DNA of 19,753 nucleotides from Carex sylvatica (GCA_964058845.1 CAXKVR010000656.1:1-19753); one strand, 5' to 3'. Positions 9,060 through 18,026 are shown, numbered from the stretch's first letter. Numbers and translations are program-made. Notes: generated by a model from the letters alone, not told the origin.

Positions 9060-9063
9060 TTAA

Positions 9064-9801
9064 GATGTATTTCTTCACTTAATTTATCTTTCATTTTTTT
9101 TAAAACAGTAAGTATATTATAATAATTAAAATATTTTCAATATAAATAAAAATAACTAAATTTTTTGGGTTGTTACAGAATCCATCTCTATATATAATTT
9201 TGAACTTTCAGCAAAACAATCTTTTTATATCAAATGAAGGACCATTCTTTCATTGAGTTGCTACGTCAAGATGTTTTTGATCTGGGATGATGCTTGCATC
9301 GAGATTATATCACAACTTGATTTCTTTATAAGTTAGGATTAGATCTTTGCGCTATAGTAACCTCAAAATCATAATTATTTTAATATCCTCCAATATCCTA
9401 ATTATATATTTGTATTAATATCAATTTATTGTTATAGTAATTGTGTATGGTTGTGTTTATCTTATATTGCTATTTGTTTCATCGACTTTTTTCTTGAAAT
9501 TAAAGAGAAAGAAAAATGGCCTAATTTATACACAGCTCCATGAAGAGAAGACAGTAAATGTTATTTAGATGAAAGAACTGCTGATCGAACATGAGATTTG
9601 TGCGTCAATGCAAGGAAAGAATTAATAATGCACGATTACATTTTGACACACGCAAGTACGCAATAGGCTATATATATATCATGATAGCAGCAATGTGTTA
9701 TATATAGTTTAAATCTGAGCCGTCTAATTTAGTTAGAGGCCTGAAATTTTTAACTCTACTGATTCATCTCAATATCTCCTGCCTACATGTCCATAACTCT
9801 A
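9064..9801. other. No gene seen; AT-rich intergenic sequence
   Basis: Stop-rich AT sequence with short TATATA runs (about 9670-9708). No exon, repeat pair or transposon terminus was found. Confidence 0.5.
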
Positions 9802-9828
9802 ATATTATTATTATTATTATTATTATTA
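9802..9828. repeat. TTA microsatellite, left half
   Basis: About nine TTA repeats end exactly at the left tip of the MITE at 9829. The series resumes at the right tip (10253-10272, about six repeats), so one microsatellite was probably split by the insertion, or the element targets such sequence. Confidence 0.85.
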
Positions 9829-10252
9829 GAGGAGGGATTCAATTACACTCTTTTTTGGTGACACATCTTGACACCATATTTTTATAAGTTATTTTTACAA
9901 TTTCATAATTCAAATAGTCGATCCAAAACGTTCAACGTGATGTCCATATTAAAATGTGTTTGGAGACCAAATTTTTCATTTTTTGAAAATTTATTACTAT
10001 CTATTTAGAATTCTTTAAAAATATTATTTTTCAATGGTCCAAAATTACCTAAAAACAATAATTTTGTACACATCTTAATAAATACTAAAAAATTCCAAAA
10101 AATGTAAAATTTGGTCTCCAAGCACATTTTAATATGGAGATAATTTTGAATGGTTCAAATCGTCTGTTTAGATTTTAAAATTACAAAAATGACTTATAAA
10201 AACATGGTATCAAGATGTGTCACCATAAAATGATGTAATTGGATCCCTCCTC
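9829..10252. mobile_element. 424-bp fold-back MITE inserted in a TTA microsatellite
   Basis: The ends GAGGAGGGATTCAATTACA and its inverse (...TAATTGGATCCCTCCTC) bound two long arms that are inverted copies nearly throughout. For example TCCATATTAAAATGTG on the left is matched by CACATTTTAATATGGA on the right. There is no open frame of note. TTA on both sides fits the 3-bp duplication of PIF/Harbinger elements, but since the flank is a TTA repeat the true duplication length cannot be told. A truncated, diverged relative lies at 16169-16432. Confidence 0.85.
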
Positions 10253-10272
10253 TTATTATTATTATTATTATT
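10253..10272. repeat. TTA microsatellite, right half
   Basis: About six TTA repeats begin immediately after the right tip of the MITE and continue the series that ends at 9828 on its left side. Confidence 0.85.
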
Positions 10273-10287
10273 TAGATGGAGATTTGC

Positions 10288-10308
10288 AAAAAAAAAAAAA
10301 AAAAAAAA
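10288..10308 (+). repeat. Homopolymer A tract (21 A)
   Basis: An uninterrupted A21 run lies 16 bp right of the microsatellite. It could be the tail of a retroinsert, but the sequence to its left is microsatellite and MITE, and no target duplication is seen. Confidence 0.7.
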
Positions 10309-10750
10309 CTTTAATTTCAAAAATCCTACATCCATGCAACTAATTAGCAATTGCTTTTAATACTAAAGCAGCGAATTTGATTGATTGTGAGAGAGTGAAA
10401 ATAGAGATGAAAACTTTCATTTAGTAAAATCTTTCAAAATTTGTAATTACAATGCATTCATGTAAAAATTGAAAGTGTCAACTAAATTTTGCAATTCAAT
10501 TTGCAAGTCTATGAAGATACTATTGCTACGTTGTCAATCTAACTTTGCACACATAATCACATATCAACCATTTTTTTTTTTCTGAGATTACATCCAACTA
10601 GCCAGCAGCTTCCATAGGTTTAATTTCCAGTTTATCTTTCTCGATCCTTTCTGGAAAGAAGCTAGAGCTTATTATTAAGTATTTTATTAAAATATTATAT
10701 TTCATCAAGAGCAAATTAAAAAAAAATATTAGAATTGAAGAATCAAATAA
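10309..10750. other. No gene seen
   Basis: AT-rich stretch between the A tract and the foldback element; stops in all frames and no recognisable motif. Confidence 0.5.
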
Positions 10751-11580
10751 TTGATGAATTTACATTTTCCGAAATTTTTATTCATAAGAAATAAAATAAA
10801 ATATTAAAAATAAGAAAGGTTACTGAAAAATTCTAAAAATAAGAAGGCAACGTTGCGATTTGAAGTTCCGTAGGGATTCCAAATAATCACGCACCTCACG
10901 CAAAAAAATAAAAAAATAAGTGGGACTCCAAATGAGAACAAATCTGGAAAATAAAACTCTAAAAATGGAACTCCAAATAAGACAAGCAATTGGAAAAAAT
11001 AAAAATAAAATTCTAAAGTGGAACTCCATATCCTACCAACGACCCGAATTATTTTTTTTAAGTCCCGTCACTATCTCTATCTTCCTCCAAAACGCTCCTT
11101 TTTATTTTGAAATTTATCTGGCTACTCCTCACAAAATTATTATGGCTGCTCCTCAAAATGCTCCTTTTTATTTTGAAATGGTTTAGAGACTATGTTGACT
11201 TAAATTGCATATTTTTAGCGGAATGTGTTTAATACTTGGAGTTTTGGTAGGATTTGTTGAAATGGGTATAGGTCAGGGTATGATTTGGAGTCCCACTTTA
11301 GAATTTTATTTATTTTATTGTTTGTCTTATTTGGAGTCTCACTTTGGAAAAAAAAATTCGGATTTTGTTCTCATTTGGAGTCCCACTTTTATTTTTTTTT
11401 ATTTTTTTTGGCATGAGATGCGTGATTATTTGAAGTCCTGCGGGGAATTCAAATTGTAATGTTGCCTTTTTTCTTTTTCTTTTTAATTCTCCCATATCCT
11501 TTCTTATTTTTAATATTTTATTTATTTTATTTCTTATGAATAAAAATTTCGGTTACATTTTGGACCTTCAATTCATCAAA
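10751..11580. mobile_element. Large foldback element (about 830 bp) with modular arms
   Basis: The left arm (about 10751-11034) and right arm (about 11283-11580) are inverted copies, outer ends TTGATGAATT and AATTCATCAA, separated by a 245-bp loop. Each arm carries a repeated module: GGAGTCCCACTT or a variant at 11287, 11333 and 11377 on the right, and the complement AAGTGGGACTCC or variants at 10918, 10963 and 11016 on the left, spaced 44 to 53 bp. Arms built of subrepeats are characteristic of Foldback-type transposons. The loop contains a 20-bp direct repeat (GCTCCTTTTTATTTTGAAAT at 11094 and 11160). The several 60 to 90 codon frames here mirror each other on the two arms and are not genes. 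No target duplication was identified. Confidence 0.78.
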
Positions 11581-11886
11581 GATAATTGATCTGGTGCACT
11601 TAATACAAATAATTTGCTAATTCAAACTAAAGTAAGAAGATTAATTTTCACACATCAGGCAATGTAACATTTATTTTCTTCTTGATTTCCTTTTCTAGCA
11701 CCAATTTGGGATTGAGTTCATCCATTTTCTATATCTTGAATTAGGATTAATCTTTCTTTCACTCTTCCTTTGTTTCTTCTTGCCATCAAACTGGTCAATT
11801 TGTTTTTCCTTCTCTTCTTGCTCTTTGTCCTGGAAAAAAAAAATACAAAAATGGATGATGTAGTCTCAGTGCTAATTAGTGTTTGT
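11581..11886. other. No gene seen
   Basis: T-rich sequence with CT-rich runs at about 11755-11830. No coding frame or repeat boundary was recognised. Confidence 0.45.
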
Positions 11887-12192
11887 AACATGAATCACCA
11901 ATGAAGCTACGCTGTGGAACAAGTACTGTAGGGGCAATGGTACCAACTTAGCTGTTACTGGTACAGCTACTGGTATTAGGGGCACGGGTACTGTTAAGAT
12001 GTAAATGTTTACTGGTATTGTTTCTTAGGGGTTCAAGTGATGTTGTGGTTGGATCTTGCCTATAGATTAGGCTTGTAATCAGATGTAATTGAATATATTC
12101 CTGAACCCATAAAGTTTTGAATATATTCCTGGCAGCCTCTGCCAGTTGATTTTCAAAAAAATAAAAAATAAATAAAAAACATGAATCACCAA
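11887..12192 (+). mobile_element. Short retroinsert with perfect 15-bp target duplication and A-rich tail
   Basis: AACATGAATCACCAA is present at 11887-11901 and again at 12178-12192. The 276 bp between them end in an A-rich tail (CAAAAAAATAAAAAATAAATAAAA), the hallmark of target-primed reverse transcription. A 7-bp stem hairpin (CTGGCAG-CCT-CTGCCAG, 12129-12145) lies just upstream of the tail, like the 3' stem-loops recognised by some LINE and partner SINE reverse transcriptases. No convincing internal pol III boxes are seen (GGGGTTCAAGTG is only a loose B-box match), so this may be a 5'-truncated LINE or a SINE. Internal ACTGGTAC-like motifs recall the repeat at 7567-7718. Confidence 0.8.
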
Positions 12193-12288
12193 AGGTAACA
12201 AATGGTGTTAGAACTTTCCATTAGTTGATAAATGACAACTAAAAAGAACAAAATATGAATAGAATTAATTTAATGGCCATGAGCTCAA

Positions 12289-12955
12289 TTTTTTTTTTTT
12301 TAGTTCACAAAAGTCGTGTGTTTGTTGCTGATTAACTTTGGTAGTTCCGGCTGTAGCCGATTTGCTAGTGTCTCAGTAATGATCTTTACTGCCGTGTTGA
12401 TGAGACTGATCGATCGACAGTCTCATATGGTGGCTGCAAGCAGTGCTGTGAAAGTCCATAATCAGTCTGGTCGTCCTTTATAATTGGCCAGAATTCTTTG
12501 TAGAACTCAATTGGAAGTCCGTAGTCCGTTTGGTCCGTTGGACTTTCCCTTCGACATTGGTTGATGGTCAGCTATATTTCTATCTGTGTTATAGGGTTGT
12601 TTAGATGTCGAAATTCCTAGGTGAATGTCGATCCGACCCTGCCACAGAGATTGAACGGTGTGTTATGTGTGTTGCTCTGGCCTAATAGGTTTTTGAAGTG
12701 ACTATGGATATAACCGATATATTGTTGGAGGTTATGCTGGCTAACAATTGTTCCGTTGTCTGCCCGAATTATTACCGGAGAATTTTGTTTTTTGCGTCCG
12801 TTTGCCACTGCATGGAAATATTTGGTGTTCTTGTCCCCCCAGCTTGAGCCACGTACAACCCGATCTCTGTTTCCATCTCATGATTTCTTTCTGGCATGCC
12901 ATTGCAAAGACATTTTTACGGAACCTAATGCGTCGGCTCTACACAATGGGGTTAT
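12289..12955 (-). pseudogene. LINE (non-LTR retrotransposon) ORF2 fragment: pre-RT and RT start
   Basis: Reading the minus strand from 12955 gives the conserved plant LINE stretch RWKQRSGCTWLKLG, then, after one extra G in a G-run (+ strand C-run 12835-12840), DKNTKYFHAVANGRKKQNS and DNGTIV. Further on come the RT motifs LPIEFYKEFWPIIKDD, SLINTAVKIITETLANRLQP and LPKLIS. The part between IIKDD and SLINT is shortened, and frames change several times, so it is dead. The endonuclease and most of RT, including the catalytic YADD box, are missing. The fragment ends shortly after LPKLIS and is followed on its own strand by 13 A residues (12289-12301 on +). Confidence 0.87.
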
Positions 12956-13089
12956 GCTAAAATGACTAAAAAACACAAAATTAATTAATTGCATTCCTAT
13001 GAAAACCGCTAACTAGCCTACTGTTTTTGGTCATTTTCTAAGTCAAAACATGACCATTTTTTACTATAGTTTCACACCCTATAAGGGTT
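12956..13089. other. No gene seen; AT-rich spacer
   Basis: AT-rich sequence separates the LINE fragment from the more GC-rich segment that follows. Confidence 0.4.
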
Positions 13090-13480
13090 GGTGGTTGTTT
13101 AATTTGTAGATTGGGTGACCGTTGGGGCACCATTAATGAGATGTGGCATCTCAGCAGCCGAGTAGTACAGGAATAAGGACTCTATAGAGCTTTTTAGGCG
13201 GTGGGCATGCGTACGTATGGGATGATGGGTGTTGTTACGTTGGACGCTATCATTACACCGGGGGCACCGCTGATGTAATTGGTGAGTTTTTGGTATGTGC
13301 ATGCATGCGCCTTGTCAGACCGCTATGTTGTTTTGGGAAGCGATGCCTCACCTCTCTGGCTTGCTTTGGTTGGTGTCTCCTTTCTGATGCCACCTGAAAC
13401 CATCCATCTCCGAGCGGTATCGCCTTGCGTTGCACCATGGAATCGCCTCTCAGATCGCCTGTTTAATGGGTAGCAGAGCT
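13090..13480. other. GC-richer segment of unknown origin
   Basis: This roughly 390-bp stretch is visibly richer in G and C than its surroundings and carries overlapping 60 to 70 codon frames on both strands, none longer and none with a domain I recognise. One minus-strand frame holds RKAIPLGDGWFQVASERRH. It may be the ORF1 or 5' part of the adjacent minus-strand LINE, or another relic. The evidence does not decide. Confidence 0.35.
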
Positions 13481-13848
13481 TAACAGGTCCCAAATAAAAT
13501 TTAATTAATGTCAGTTTTTTCAACTACCTGATCACACCTGTTTTGACAACTCACAATTAAAGAATTTTCACTGCTAAACCATGTGCAGAAACACACTGTT
13601 CTGTGTGTTATTAGCTGTAATATATAAAAGTTTTTCAACTAAATCGGCTTATGTTAATTGATAAATCCGCAATATACCTTTCAAGGTACTTTAGAATGGA
13701 ACTTATTTGATTTTGACTGAAAGGAAAAAAAAGGTAATAAATCAGTATAATACGAGTTGATTTAATCAAACTGATAAGTTCATATTATGCAATGTTAGGA
13801 TTTTTCTGAAAATACCAGTCGGTACATACAGAAAGGCAATAAACGTAC
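13481..13848. other. No gene seen
   Basis: AT-rich sequence downstream (minus-strand sense) of the last coiled-coil exon. No further exon, stop-bearing terminal exon or polyadenylation context could be defined. Confidence 0.4.
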
Positions 13849-13989
13849 CTGCATTGATATTTCATTGTGATCTTCAATCTGAGTTGCTCGTTTAGTTTCC
13901 TGTAGTTTCTCTTCTAGAGTGCATTTACAGCCTTTGACAGTTAGTTTTTTGGATAATTCAGATCTCTCTTCTTCTAACCCTTGTGTTAA
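13849..13989 (-). CDS. Exon of a coiled-coil protein, minus strand (third of three seen)
   Basis: Exactly 141 bp, 47 codons, open throughout, between an acceptor (TTTTTTGTCAG) and a strong donor (CAG|GTACGT), phase 0 at both ends. The product segment starts LTQGLEEERSELSKKLTVKG and continues with CTLEEKLQETKRATQIEDHN. It is rich in Glu, Lys and Leu at heptad-like spacing, so a coiled coil is likely. Its phase and character match the exons at 14643-14801 and 15178-15231, and the three read on without a stop. I cannot name the gene. No terminal exon was found to the left, so the locus may be truncated there. Confidence 0.6.
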
Positions 13990-14251
13990 CTGACAAAAAA
14001 GCAACAACATTGAATCAACAAAAGAAGGAGATACAACATCTATCCATGTTCCTTTAAATCCCTTATTCAAATACTCATCAAATCCAAGTAACATTTCATA
14101 TTTTTCTACTTTTAAGAAAAGAAATCCAATAAATGAATTAATGCAAACAACTTTTTATTAAAGATCAAAGAACAGTGAATTTCTTTTTACATGGAAGGAA
14201 CTTCTATTTTTTTTCTTAGCAATTGGAAGGCCAGAATGTACTACTCTCTTA

Positions 14252-14590
14252 GAGCATCTCCAACGGTAATTGCTTATGGATTGCTTATGCTGATGTGTCA
14301 ATTATTTTTGTAATTGCTGGGTTGTATGGTTATTGCTTATTTAGCAATTTTATTTTTGTAATTGCTGGGTTGTATGGCTATTGCTTATTTAGCAATTGTT
14401 GGAAAGAATTGCTTAATAAGAAATGATTTTCTAAGAATGAGTTGGCTAAATGTTTAATTTTTATTGGTCAACTGTTTCATTCTCAATTGTTTAATTGATT
14501 GCACCAATATAGGAGTGGATTGCTTAATTTTTAAAATTTTCATAATTATTATTTAGCAATTCCTTTTCAATTGCTGGATTGGAGATGCTC
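14252..14590. mobile_element. 339-bp Tourist-like MITE with TTA duplication
   Basis: Inverted ends GAGCATCTCCAA and TTGGAGATGCTC are flanked on both sides by TTA (14249-14251 and 14591-14593), the 3-bp duplication typical of PIF/Harbinger elements. Inside, AGCAATT/AATTGCT words recur in inverted and direct orientation. It lies in the intron between the second and third coiled-coil exons, 52 bp from the donor of the former, and both exons remain open, so the insertion was tolerable for splicing or came after the gene died. Confidence 0.88.
14303..14398 (+). repeat. 48-bp tandem duplication inside the MITE
   Basis: Units 14303-14350 and 14351-14398 both begin TATTTTTGTAATTGCTGGG and differ mainly by one T/C change. 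The duplication makes this MITE copy longer than its presumed parent. Confidence 0.85.
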
Positions 14591-14642
14591 TTACAAAGTA
14601 AAGAAAAAGAAAATGAAACACCAAAAATGGCATGAATATCAC

Positions 14643-14801
14643 CTTCAACACTCGTCTCTCAACAGTAGTCACTCTTTCCATAAGAGATCCTTTGAGAGTT
14701 ACTTCTTCAAGAACAGTAGATAGATCTTTGCATGGATCGCACTCATGATCCATTTCTTCTATTGATACTGGTAAATTCATCTGTGCTTCTATGTAATTGA
14801 G
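14643..14801 (-). CDS. Exon of a coiled-coil protein, minus strand (second of three)
   Basis: Exactly 159 bp, 53 codons, open, from acceptor CACACAG to donor AAG|GTGATA, phase 0 at both ends. The segment begins LNYIEAQMNLPVSIEEMDHE and ends DLSTVLEEVTLKGSLMERV then TTVERRVLK. It has the look of a plant protein of unknown function in which a short helical N-terminal part leads into a coiled coil; I do not recall a named family with certainty. Three consecutive phase-0 exons with consensus splice sites argue that this is or was a genuine gene. An upstream AG at 14831-14832 (GTACAG) is an alternative acceptor that would lengthen the exon. Confidence 0.62.
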
Positions 14802-15177
14802 CTGTGTGTAAGCATCAAAAGCCCTTAATATCAGCCAACTGTACATGCAACATTACTGATTGAGACTAGGCTTTTCTTATTTTTTTTTTTTTTTTAGATA
14901 GCCTTTTTTATTTGCTTGATTATTTTGTAAGTTCAGGCAAGGATAATTCCAAATAGTATTTGCTTACTAATATGCACTGATCTATTATATCTAATTTTGT
15001 CATCAAATAGGTAATTTACCTAAATAAGAATTTCCTGAATTGAAGATGAACAATTATGAATTTAAGGACATAATTTCTGTATGTTAAACGAAAGAAAAAT
15101 TTGACAATAGGTTCAACAGAGAACTCTCAACTAGAAAGAAAAATTATCTCTTTGAGAAACAAAAAATTGCTGAGTAC

Positions 15178-15231
15178 CAGATGTTCCAAATGATCAAGCC
15201 TTTGTATAATAGGCAAATTGACCTCCATTTT
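15178..15231 (-). CDS. Exon of a coiled-coil protein, minus strand (first of three)
   Basis: Fifty-four bp, 18 codons (KMEVNLPIIQRLDHLEHL), between acceptor TTTGCCAG and donor CTG|GTACTC, phase 0. It would join directly to LNYIEAQM of the next exon, giving a continuous amphipathic helix. An alternative acceptor 8 bp further upstream (CACAG) would change the phase. The match between this exon and its neighbour is judged from phase and composition only. Confidence 0.5.
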
Positions 15232-16105
15232 CTGGCAAACTGTGTTCAGATGAAGTCTGACATGCAATAAGTTTCAGTTTCTGGGGTTATATACAGAGAA
15301 AAGAAGGTTCTTATTTATAGGACAAATTTTGGTATCGTATTTAGTACATATATTTTGCACCAGACAACCAATTTCGGTTGCATACCGGTAGCATCTTAAT
15401 TTTTGACAATTGTCATCAAATCTTGTTTAAATAAAAAAGTTAAATTTGTAGATATGTTGTACACTATTTGAGTATGGTGTATATTAACTTGATATAATTT
15501 GCAATTTGATTGGTAATAAGATAAAATGCTTTATCAGGTATACACTTAAATTCACAAAAAAATTAAACATTTGAGGTGTTTACATTTGCGAGTGTTTCTT
15601 TCATTTTATCTAATTGCTTGAGCTGTTAAGAGCAGAAACCTCAGAAGAAACAGGAAGACGGAATAAGAGAAATAGTTTTGAACCATAATTGAATAAAAGA
15701 AAAAAGAAATGAAATGAGAATTAGGTGGGTATGTGTTAGGTGAAACTGAAATCCTTTTTAACTGTTCTAGAAAAAGATAACATTATGTTTGTCAATATAT
15801 ATAATTGCACCACCCAACAATTCGAACACTGACATTTTGATAATGATAGGGAAATATACTAACCCAACAAGCAAAGTTTATAATTATAATTATATGACGT
15901 GGAAATTTATATATAAATGTTAACAGGGCTTTCTTTCAGTTGGGTTCTGATTAAAAATGGCACGATCTAAAAAACAAGGCCTGGTTGAATTAGGGTCAAA
16001 TTGTATATGGGCTTTATGAAAGCTATGCAATATATGATGAATATGTTTTGGGACTCATATTGGATGACATATCAATTTATGAAACTATTGGCAGGTTTCA
16101 GGAGA
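15232..16105. other. No gene seen
   Basis: AT-rich, stop-filled sequence. Either an intron upstream of the coiled-coil exons or intergenic DNA. No repeat ends were recognised before the Helitron terminus at 16106. Confidence 0.45.
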
Positions 16106-16135
16106 CTAGTTAAGTACCCGTGCTCTGCAACGGGA
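16106..16135 (-). mobile_element. Helitron 3' terminus, minus strand
   Basis: On the minus strand the sequence reads CCCGTTGCAGAGCACGGG, a short hairpin, then TACTTAACTAG ending in CTAG, with T as the next base (A at 16105 on +). It closely parallels the + strand terminus at 8503-8530. The element body extends to higher coordinates. Its 5' end (TC) was not found, so it may cover only the nearby MITE remnant or reach as far as the exon fragments at 17563-18238. Confidence 0.72.
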
Positions 16136-16168
16136 TGAAATAACTTTTAAGTAGCGATATAAAATGAA

Positions 16169-16432
16169 GAGGAGGGTTTCAATGCCTCATACGCATTATA
16201 TTTTGTCTTCGTTTTTAAAGTCTAAATTGTCGATCCGAATCGTTCAACATGATATCCATACTAAAAATATAATTAGGGATGGAATTTTATAATTTTTGAA
16301 ATAGTTTTACTATTTTTTAAGATGGGCAGAAAATCACTGTTTGTTAACAGTCCAAAAATAGTGATTTTGTATCTATCTTAAAAAATAGTAAAAAAAAAAA
16401 TCAAAAAAATATAAAATTTCATCTTCATGCAT
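16169..16432. mobile_element. Truncated relative of the 9829-10252 MITE
   Basis: The left end GAGGAGGGTTTCAAT and the inner segment GTCGATCCGAATCGTTCAAC are close to the matching parts of the 424-bp MITE (GTCGATCCAAAACGTTCAAC there). The inner arms are still inverted (ACTATTTTTTAAGAT and ATCTTAAAAAATAGT), but the outer part of the right arm is missing after about 16432. It begins about 35 bp inside the Helitron hairpin, so it is probably nested within the Helitron. Confidence 0.72.
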
Positions 16433-17562
16433 ATTTGTAGTCTGTTGATTTTCATACATGCCTTTAGTTTCTTTTACTTTCTTAGTTTTTTAGTTATTTC
16501 TTTCATTATTTCCTATCATGTTATTTTTCATTTTTTGTTTTTCTTTTGTACATTTATTATGTAAAAAACTTACACCACTGATGTCTTCGATTAATGAAAT
16601 CTAGAGGCGTGACCTATACATTTCTATTTTAAAAAAATGAGTAAAGTATTTTGTAGCTCAATAAAATGTAATTAATTTAAGAATTAATAGTATTACATTA
16701 TTGTAATTTTTTACTTTGAAAAAAATATTAATGACAATATATATAGTTCAATGCAGCTATTTGATAAAAAAAATGAACTTAGTATTTTAGATTTTAGATG
16801 CTTTTATGTATTAATGTGTTTGTTTCATTCTGAGAAGTTACATACTGACACGTTATTTTATATTTTAGGAGTTATGTACTCAGACATTCTTTTAGTTATT
16901 TTGTTGTGGCTATCTTTTCAATTTCTTTACATTTTTATAATCTATAAGAAAAGTAATATTCCCAACTTACTTTCATCTGATGAAATAGTCAAAATTAATT
17001 ATTGATTTTTTTATAGTGTCTGAGGTGAGGAATTTGATTTCTGAGATGCACGTAAAAAAAAAATTATGAGAATATTTAATAACCAATATTCATAGTAAGC
17101 TTTGTGTTTCTAAGATGCACGTAGAATTTGATTTGACCCTTTATATAAAGTTTTATCATACAAAAATATTATAAACATGGCACAATTATAATTAGTATTT
17201 ATGCTTTAATTTTTTTTATTGAGCAACAATAAGCAATATAATAATTTCAATATGATCTAAATATTTTATAAAGATACCTTTTATTTTTTGCAAGTGCAGC
17301 TTTCATCTAATGCTATAGTTTGTTATTATTTCGTTGATTATTCAGATTAAGAATTCTGCACAATTAGATGCTGTTTTGTCTTTTCTAACTTAGGAAATAA
17401 ATGTCAAGCCATTTTCAGGTTACTAAAGATTAAATTGCCTTAAATAATTGCAAAGTTAGAATTAATATAAGGTACCTTTGTATATCCAGTATATAAATAG
17501 TTATCATTTTTAGAGAAAAATAACCTGATGACACAATCAGCTTAAATAAACAACTTAATAAC
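16433..17562. other. No gene seen; very AT-rich
   Basis: Poly-T and poly-A runs with little complexity. An 84-codon + strand frame (16751-17005) is Leu/Ile/Phe/Tyr-rich, as expected for AT-rich DNA by chance, lacks any motif and has no homologous feel. The 5' end of the minus-strand Helitron may lie here but could not be placed. Confidence 0.45.
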
Positions 17563-17637
17563 AAGTAATGTTCACTATCGGACACTTGATCTTGTCTCTC
17601 TTGCCACTTCTTTAATTTCTTTCCTTGTTTCATGTAT
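17563..17637 (-). CDS. Possible basic-helix exon, minus strand
   Basis: After an acceptor TTGATTTCAG the frame reads YMKQGKKLKKWQERQDQVSD and then SEHYL, a charged segment unlike its AT-rich surroundings. A donor could be the GT at 17561-17562, or another after TCATCAG near 17523. In the phase-0 reading a TAG interrupts, so the exon would need phase 1. It might be an upstream exon of the coiled-coil gene at 13849-15231, 2.3 kb away in the same orientation. Function unknown. Confidence 0.33.
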
Positions 17638-18026
17638 CTGAAATCAAGTGAGGCGCCATCCCTACCAAAATAAACTTTATCTTAGATGATAATCTTAACA
17701 TCTTCATAATCGAATAAAAACAAAAAAATTACAAGTGCATACAAATGCATACATAAAATTTCTGTAGTAAATAATAATTGTGTACAAGTACAAACTGGTA
17801 CAGACTAAACTTTTAGTCAAAAGTATTTGCCATATGTTTGTGTTGCTGTTATATCGAAATACAAACCACAAATTTCAGACTGTAACCAGATCAGACCAAT
17901 CCTAATTCATCATTTTTTGTGAAATCTTGTCAGCAATAAAAGCACATTATAATAATCCATGGGAATTTTGTCTAATACTCTGTAGAGATTAGTAAGAATT
18001 CAGAAAAATGTCAGGGAAGTAATTAC

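Noticed and set aside
8903..9094. 63-codon minus-strand frame
   Set aside because: Lies in the right arm of the fold-back MITE and has no protein-like features.
10804..11495. Several 60 to 90 codon frames on both strands
   Set aside because: They mirror each other on the two inverted arms and the loop of the foldback element; Phe/Lys-rich with no motif.
12748..12965. Two overlapping + strand frames of about 70 codons
   Set aside because: Shadows of the minus-strand LINE coding sequence, which has clear family motifs.
13279..13523. Short frames on both strands in the GC-richer island as host genes
   Set aside because: All are near the length expected by chance, overlap each other, and show no motif or splice context.
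16751..17005. 84-codon hydrophobic + strand frame that looks like a small membrane protein
   Set aside because: Very AT-rich DNA gives Leu/Ile/Phe/Tyr-rich frames by chance; no start context, splice site or recognisable family.
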